Under the pieces are notes generated by a model. It was not told the origin of the DNA and did not search any database. It was given only the letters and a program-made list of their open reading frames with translations. This document shows positions 60,427-64,000 of a stretch of DNA of 64,000 bases, one piece after another; the stretch's first letter is position 1, and each line of letters begins with the position of its first letter. Source of the DNA: Bradyrhizobium jicamae. GTDB taxonomy: Bacteria; Pseudomonadota; Alphaproteobacteria; Rhizobiales; Xanthobacteraceae. The stretch is taken from positions 1 through 64,000 of the forward strand of contig NZ_JAFCJX010000024.1 in NCBI RefSeq assembly GCF_018130695.1, given 5' to 3'. Position numbers and translations under genes: made by a program.

Positions 60427-60514
60427 CGTAGCCCGGATGGAGCGCAGCGAAATCCGGGACAGCTTCTCCGCAGATCGACCGCCCCGGATTGCGCTTCGCT
60501 CCATCCGGGCTACG
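60427..60514. repeat. CGTAGCCCGGATGG palindromic element
   Basis: CGTAGCCCGGATGGAGCGCA at the left and CGCTCCATCCGGGCTACGG at the right are inverted, with TTGCGCTTCGCTC and GAGCGCAGCGAAAT as the inner part. The right end contains the stop codon of the MFS gene (60510-60512). Confidence 0.85.
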
Positions 60515-61694
60515 GCTTCTCCGTCCGAGGAAACAGCATCCACAACAACACCGCCGCAACGAGCGTCACGCAGGCGATGCCGGTCGACAAATACAGCACG
60601 CCAGCGTTGCCGATGCGGTCGATGACGACGGCATAGACCAGCGGGGCCGCCGCCGGCAGGATGAAGCTCGGCACGATGAGGCGGCCGACCAGCGTGCCGT
60701 AGCTCCCGACATCGAACAGCACCAGCGGCAAGGTGCCGCGCGTGATCGTGAGGATGCCGTTGCAGGCGCCGTAGAGCAGCGCAAAGGCAATTGCCATCGC
60801 GGTCGAGGCGCCGCTGAACAGTCCGGCGATGAAGGACAGCGGCGTGATCAGGCAGGCCGCCAGGTTGAGCGCGACGGGATCGATCCGTCTGCCGAACAGG
60901 ACTTCGCAGAGACGCGCCGCCGATTGTCCGACGCCGCGCAATGTTGCGATCCACACTGCAACTGAGGCGCTGAGCCCGAGACCCGTGAGCACGGCGATCA
61001 TGTACGCGGACAGGCCGGCGTTGAGGAAATTGGCACCGGTCGCGATCACCGCATAGAGCCCTCCTCCGATCAGCACGCTGCGCGGATCGGACGCGCGCAG
61101 CTTTCGCCGTTCGGGATCGTCGTGACGCGGCACGCCGGCGTATCGATGCGTCGGGATGGCGAGATGCAGCGGGATCGTCAGCAGCGCGACGGCTGCGTAG
61201 ACGAAGAGCGCGATGCGCCAGCCGAAATGCTGCGAGAGGATGTGGCCGAGCGGCCAGAACACCGTGGCGGCGAGTCCACCGAGCAGCGTGATCTCCGCCA
61301 TGGCCCGGCGTGCGTCGGGTCCGCCGATCCGCGCCAGCGCCGCGAAGGCGGCATCGTACAGCGTCAGCCGCATGCCGACACCGAGCACCATCCAGGCGGC
61401 GAAATAGAGGCTCGTCTGTTGCGCTGACGCGAGTCCGGTACAACCGGCCGCATTGACCAGCGCGCCGGTGACCATGACGTCGCGGCCGCCGCGGCGATCG
61501 ACCCATTTTCCGACCAGCGGCGACGTGACGCCCATCACCAGGAGCGCCATTGCAAAGCCGCCATAGACGATGTCGCGGCTCCAGCCGAGATCGGCGGCGA
61601 TCTCTTCGCCAAAGCCGCCGATCAGATAGTAGGTAACGCCCCAGGAGATCAGCTGGGCCAATCCAAGGGCGACTACGACCCGCCGCGCGATCAC
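60510..61694 (-). CDS. MFS transporter
   Basis: The 394-residue membrane protein has about 12 helices. It shows motif A-like LVGKWVDRRGGRDVM and ends FPRTEKP. The GTG at 61694 overlaps the GNAT stop as GTGA, which fits translational coupling; longer frames upstream run through the GNAT gene and are rejected. Its substrate is unknown. The stop codon lies within a palindromic element. Confidence 0.85.
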   Translation of the reverse strand: MIARRVVVALGLAQLISWGVTYYLIGGFGEEIAADLGWSRDIVYGGFAMALLVMGVTSPLVGKWVDRRGGRDVMVTGALVNAAGCTGLASAQQTSLYFAAWMVLGVGMRLTLYDAAFAALARIGGPDARRAMAEITLLGGLAATVFWPLGHILSQHFGWRIALFVYAAVALLTIPLHLAIPTHRYAGVPRHDDPERRKLRASDPRSVLIGGGLYAVIATGANFLNAGLSAYMIAVLTGLGLSASVAVWIATLRGVGQSAARLCEVLFGRRIDPVALNLAACLITPLSFIAGLFSGASTAMAIAFALLYGACNGILTITRGTLPLVLFDVGSYGTLVGRLIVPSFILPAAAPLVYAVVIDRIGNAGVLYLSTGIACVTLVAAVLLWMLFPRTEKP

Positions 61695-62233
61695 GTCGCG
61701 ACGTCTCCCGGCGATGTGGCCGCGCCGGGGCCGAGCGCGCGCTGCATCAGCACGGTGTCGACCCATTGCCCGAGCTTGAAGCCAACCGAGGCAAGCGTGC
61801 CCACCGGCTGAAAGCCCATCCGGCGATGCAGCGCGATCGAGCCGGCATTGGCGCTGTTGCCGATCACGGCCAGCATCTGCCGCCACGGCCCCGCCTCGCA
61901 GCGCGCGATCAGCTGGTGCAGCAAGGCGGCGCCGATGCCGCGCCCGTGCACCGTGTCTGACACATAGACGGAGTCTTCGATCGTATGACGATAGGCCGGC
62001 CGCGGCCGATAGGAGGTCGCGTAGGCATAGCCGACGACCTGCCCGCCGAGCTCGGCGACGAGAAAGGGCAGTCCGGCCGCGACCACGGCGGCGCGACGTG
62101 CGCGCATCTCGTCAGTGGTCGGCGGCACCTCCTCGAAGGTCGCCAGTCCCGTCAGCACATACGGCGCGTAGATCCGCTGCACCTCGGCCATGTCGGCTTC
62201 CGCCGCAGGCCGGATCACGACCTCCCTGCTCAT
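61691..62233 (-). CDS. GNAT acetyltransferase (phosphinothricin-acetyltransferase-like)
   Basis: The 180-residue protein is of the Pat/Bar-like GNAT group: EADMAEVQRIYAPYVLTGLA, ATFEEVPPT, the acetyl-CoA motif VHGRGIGAALLHQLIARCEA, and the C-terminal NSANAGSIALHRRMGFQPVG. Members acetylate phosphinothricin or methionine sulfoximine-like compounds or other amino acid derivatives. The final residues (PGAATSPGDVAT) lie over the MFS start. Confidence 0.88.
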   Translation of the reverse strand: MSREVVIRPAAEADMAEVQRIYAPYVLTGLATFEEVPPTTDEMRARRAAVVAAGLPFLVAELGGQVVGYAYATSYRPRPAYRHTIEDSVYVSDTVHGRGIGAALLHQLIARCEAGPWRQMLAVIGNSANAGSIALHRRMGFQPVGTLASVGFKLGQWVDTVLMQRALGPGAATSPGDVAT

Positions 62234-62307
62234 GTCCCTCGTCTCGCCTTGCTCGATTGCACTGCCCGAGCATGCGGCGTTCGCCTCTATAAGTGAAGCT
62301 TTGGGAG

Positions 62308-62324
62308 CTTATGCAGAGCATAAG
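62308..62324. promoter_or_regulatory. Small inverted repeat upstream of the GNAT gene
   Basis: CTTATGC at 62308-62314 and GCATAAG at 62318-62324 are perfect inverted copies around AGA. It lies 75 bases upstream of the GNAT start and is AT-rich compared with the surroundings, which fits a regulator site or promoter part. Confidence 0.35.
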
Positions 62325-62338
62325 GGATGCTTTGACTT

Positions 62339-62423
62339 CGTAGGATGGGTGGAGCGAAGCGATACCCATCATCTCGCCACGCGGCACGAATGGTGGGTTT
62401 CGCTGCGCTCTACCCACCCTACG
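62339..62423. repeat. Palindromic element, CGTAGGGTGGGC family, copy 4 (diverged)
   Basis: CGTAGGATGGGTGGAGCGAA at the left and CTCTACCCACCCTACG at the right are inverted, with GATACCCATC and GGTGGGTTTCGC between. It is the most diverged of the four copies. The right end CTACG contains the stop codon of the small membrane-protein gene at 62419-62421. Confidence 0.75.
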
Positions 62424-62673
62424 AGTCCTCGCGCCATCTCGTGACCAGCCGCAGCCACGGCGGCAGATGGAAGGCGCACATCAGGAGATACATCGCGACC
62501 ATGCCGGTGAATGGCGATGCATCGGACGCGCAGAGCATCGCGGGCATATTGCCGTCATGAAGACCGGTGACCAGCGCCATGACGGCGAAAGTTGGTGCCG
62601 CCGCTAGTGATAGCCAATGCGCAGGGCGCGGCCGAACATCTGGGGCAATTGCATCCATCGTGCTGGACATCAT
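62419..62673 (-). CDS. Small hypothetical membrane protein
   Basis: The 84-residue protein has two predicted membrane segments (about residues 20-38 and 54-72) with HLPPWLRLVTRW at the end. The start is ATG 62673 (a second ATG follows immediately). I do not recognise the family. The stop codon lies in a repeat element. It is encoded 36 bases downstream of the DUF899 gene in the same direction, so the two may be cotranscribed. Confidence 0.55.
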   Translation of the reverse strand: MMSSTMDAIAPDVRPRPAHWLSLAAAPTFAVMALVTGLHDGNMPAMLCASDASPFTGMVAMYLLMCAFHLPPWLRLVTRWREDS

Positions 62674-62709
62674 GCATCTCCTCGCGTTCGGCCGTGCCTA
62701 CCTGAAGAC

Positions 62710-63450
62710 CTACCCGTTCCGCTTGCGGAACGCGGCCTCGCCGGCATCCGACACGGCGACCCATTTCGGATCGGGCGCGGCGTTGGGGACGTAGCTGTCG
62801 TGCCAGTTCCACCATTTGTAGGGCCGGGTCTGCGGATAGCCCTTCGGCGAATCCTCCCACTCCTCCTGGCGGCCGAGCGCGGTCATGTCGAGATAGCTCC
62901 ACACCGTGCCCATCGCCTCGTCGCCGCGGCTGTTGATCATGTAGGTGCGGAAGATGCGGTCGCCGTCGCGGATGAAGGCGTTGTGGCCGTGCCACTGGTC
63001 GACGCCGTGATCGAGGTCGAAATTGTCCGTGATGCTGTACCAGGGGATATGCTCCCACCCCATCCTCGCCTGCAGCCGCTTGATATCGGCCTGCGGCGCG
63101 CGCGAGGCGAAGGCCAGTGACGTGTCCTTGGCGTGCAGATGGCTGAGATGGCTGACCTGGTCGGCGACCATGGAGCAGCCGATGCAGGCATGCTCCGGCC
63201 AGCCATGGACGCCGGGCTCGAAGAAGGCGCGGTAGACGACGAGTTGATGTCGCCCCTCGAACAGGTCGTTGAGGCTCGCTTTGCCATTGGGACCATCGAA
63301 CGTATATGTCTTGTCGACAGCCTGCCACGGCATCCGCCGCCGCTCGGCGGCCAGTGCGTCGTGGGCGCGGGTCAGTTCCTTCTCCTTGACGAGCAGTTTT
63401 TCACGCGCGGCTGTCCACTCCTGGGGTGAGACGATGTTTGGCGTGTTCAT
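62710..63450 (-). CDS. DUF899 (thioredoxin-like fold) protein
   Basis: The 246-residue protein has the DUF899 pattern: IVSPQEWTAAREKLLVKEKE, EHACIGCSMVADQV with Cys89-x-x-Cys92, RDGDRIFRTYMINSRGDEAM, and a C-terminal PYKWWNWHDSY. The fold is thioredoxin-like with a probable redox pair. The function of the family is unknown. It is divergent from the regulator gene at 63536, 85 bases away, which may control it. Confidence 0.88.
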   Translation of the reverse strand: MNTPNIVSPQEWTAAREKLLVKEKELTRAHDALAAERRRMPWQAVDKTYTFDGPNGKASLNDLFEGRHQLVVYRAFFEPGVHGWPEHACIGCSMVADQVSHLSHLHAKDTSLAFASRAPQADIKRLQARMGWEHIPWYSITDNFDLDHGVDQWHGHNAFIRDGDRIFRTYMINSRGDEAMGTVWSYLDMTALGRQEEWEDSPKGYPQTRPYKWWNWHDSYVPNAAPDPKWVAVSDAGEAAFRKRNG

Positions 63451-63535
63451 GGTGTAGCTTCCTTCCTATGGTTCGTGACCTTGGCTTAACGCGCCACATC
63501 GAGGCGGTGGGAGTGACAAGTGTGACGGGATTTCG

Positions 63536-64000
63536 ATGGACTCGCTGATCACGGCGGCAGCGCGGGCCCTCGCCGCGGGAGATCTCCTCGGCGTGTTGAA
63601 GCGGGTTGCGCTGCGCGAGGACCCGCCGGCGCTTGCGCTTCGCGGCATCGCGATGGCCCAGCTCGGCGATTACGCGCGCGCGAAGGCTCTGTTGCAAAGC
63701 GCGGCGCGTGCGTTCGGTTCCCGTGAAACCGTGGCGCGGGCGCGCTGCGTCGTCGCGGAGGCCGAAATCGCGCTGGTGTCGCGGGATCTCGGCTGGTCGC
63801 CGCAGGCCCTTGGTGCAGCGCGTGCAACATTGGAACGGCATGGCGATCGCCTGAACGCCGCGCATGCCAGGCATCTCGAGGTGCGGCGTCTGCTCTTGAT
63901 CGGCCGGCTCGACGATGCCGAGCGCGCGCTCGACGGCCTCGACGTGGCGCCGCTGCCGCCGGCCTCGCGCGCGGCGCATGATCTGGTCGTTGCAGGAATT
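63536..64000 (+). CDS. Partial regulator gene, cut by the window end (N-terminal part)
   Basis: The frame from ATG 63536 stays open to base 64000, giving 155 residues of the N-terminal part. The start MDSLITAAARALAAGD and the repeated L-x-x-A and RALL motifs look like a TPR-type helical region. From memory this resembles rhizobial proteins with a TPR-like N-terminal half and a C-terminal HTH domain; the HTH would lie beyond the edge. Its divergence from the DUF899 gene makes it a candidate regulator of that gene. Confidence 0.6.
   Translation, partial: MDSLITAAARALAAGDLLGVLKRVALREDPPALALRGIAMAQLGDYARAKALLQSAARAFGSRETVARARCVVAEAEIALVSRDLGWSPQALGAARATLERHGDRLNAAHARHLEVRRLLLIGRLDDAERALDGLDVAPLPPASRAAHDLVVAGI

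Noticed and set aside
1..64000. CRISPR array, prophage, insertion sequence or tRNA/rRNA
   Set aside because: I looked for regular direct repeats, integrase or transposase motifs and tRNA-like hairpins. The only repeats are short dispersed palindromes and no mobile-element enzyme is encoded.

Overview
The window looks like a chromosomal segment of a Bradyrhizobium-type alphaproteobacterium. The basis is the high GC content, the gene content (a complete branched-chain amino acid ABC operon, a DUF47-pit phosphate pair, an ohrR/ohr pair, radA, a cvpA-purF pair, prfC, der) and the many small palindromic intergenic repeats I associate with that group. I found no rRNA, tRNA, prophage, plasmid replication gene, intact insertion sequence or CRISPR array.

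Left part (1-26 kb). The first ~420 bases hold no supportable gene. They are followed by the remnant of an outer-membrane barrel gene, a TSUP permease, a HAD phosphatase, an SPFH membrane protein and radA. Next comes the cvpA-purF pair, then an SDR, an NHL-repeat protein and an orphan LIV-type binding protein. A minus-strand block follows: DUF2147, a DUF3313 lipoprotein, a TetR regulator and an outer-membrane barrel. Two matching palindromes in front of the lipoprotein and the barrel look like operators of that TetR protein. Then come a drug-type MFS transporter that overlaps der, a lipoprotein and a TPR membrane protein, an acyl-CoA synthetase, NnrU, prfC and the DUF47-pit pair with a PHO box.

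Middle part (26-50 kb). The genes are livG-livF-binding protein-livH-livM, tandem PAS_5-like paralogues, an ArsC/YffB-like protein, an alpha/beta hydrolase with a Tat signal, dctA, a glutathione transferase, an IlvD/Edd dehydratase and a Lin0512 protein. They are followed by an uncharacterised pair (a gluzincin metallopeptidase and an MBL-fold hydrolase), a tyrosinase-DUF2182 pair, and single enzymes and regulators including an adenylate/guanylate cyclase.

Right part (50-64 kb). Five tightly packed, partly overlapping genes at 50256-57532 encode a SWIM zinc-finger protein, a DUF5691 protein, a MoxR-type AAA ATPase, a DUF5682 protein and a VWA protein with an intact MIDAS. This is the best candidate for a little-described multi-protein system. 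It is followed by an ohrR-MFS unit divergent from an ohr-cupin unit with two matching operators, an MFS/GNAT pair, a DUF899 protein and a regulator gene cut by the window edge.

A second theme is the set of short inverted-repeat elements: at least seven sequence types and 13 copies. Several lie directly on gene ends. In five cases the repeat supplies or touches the stop codon, and in one it supplies the predicted start codon.
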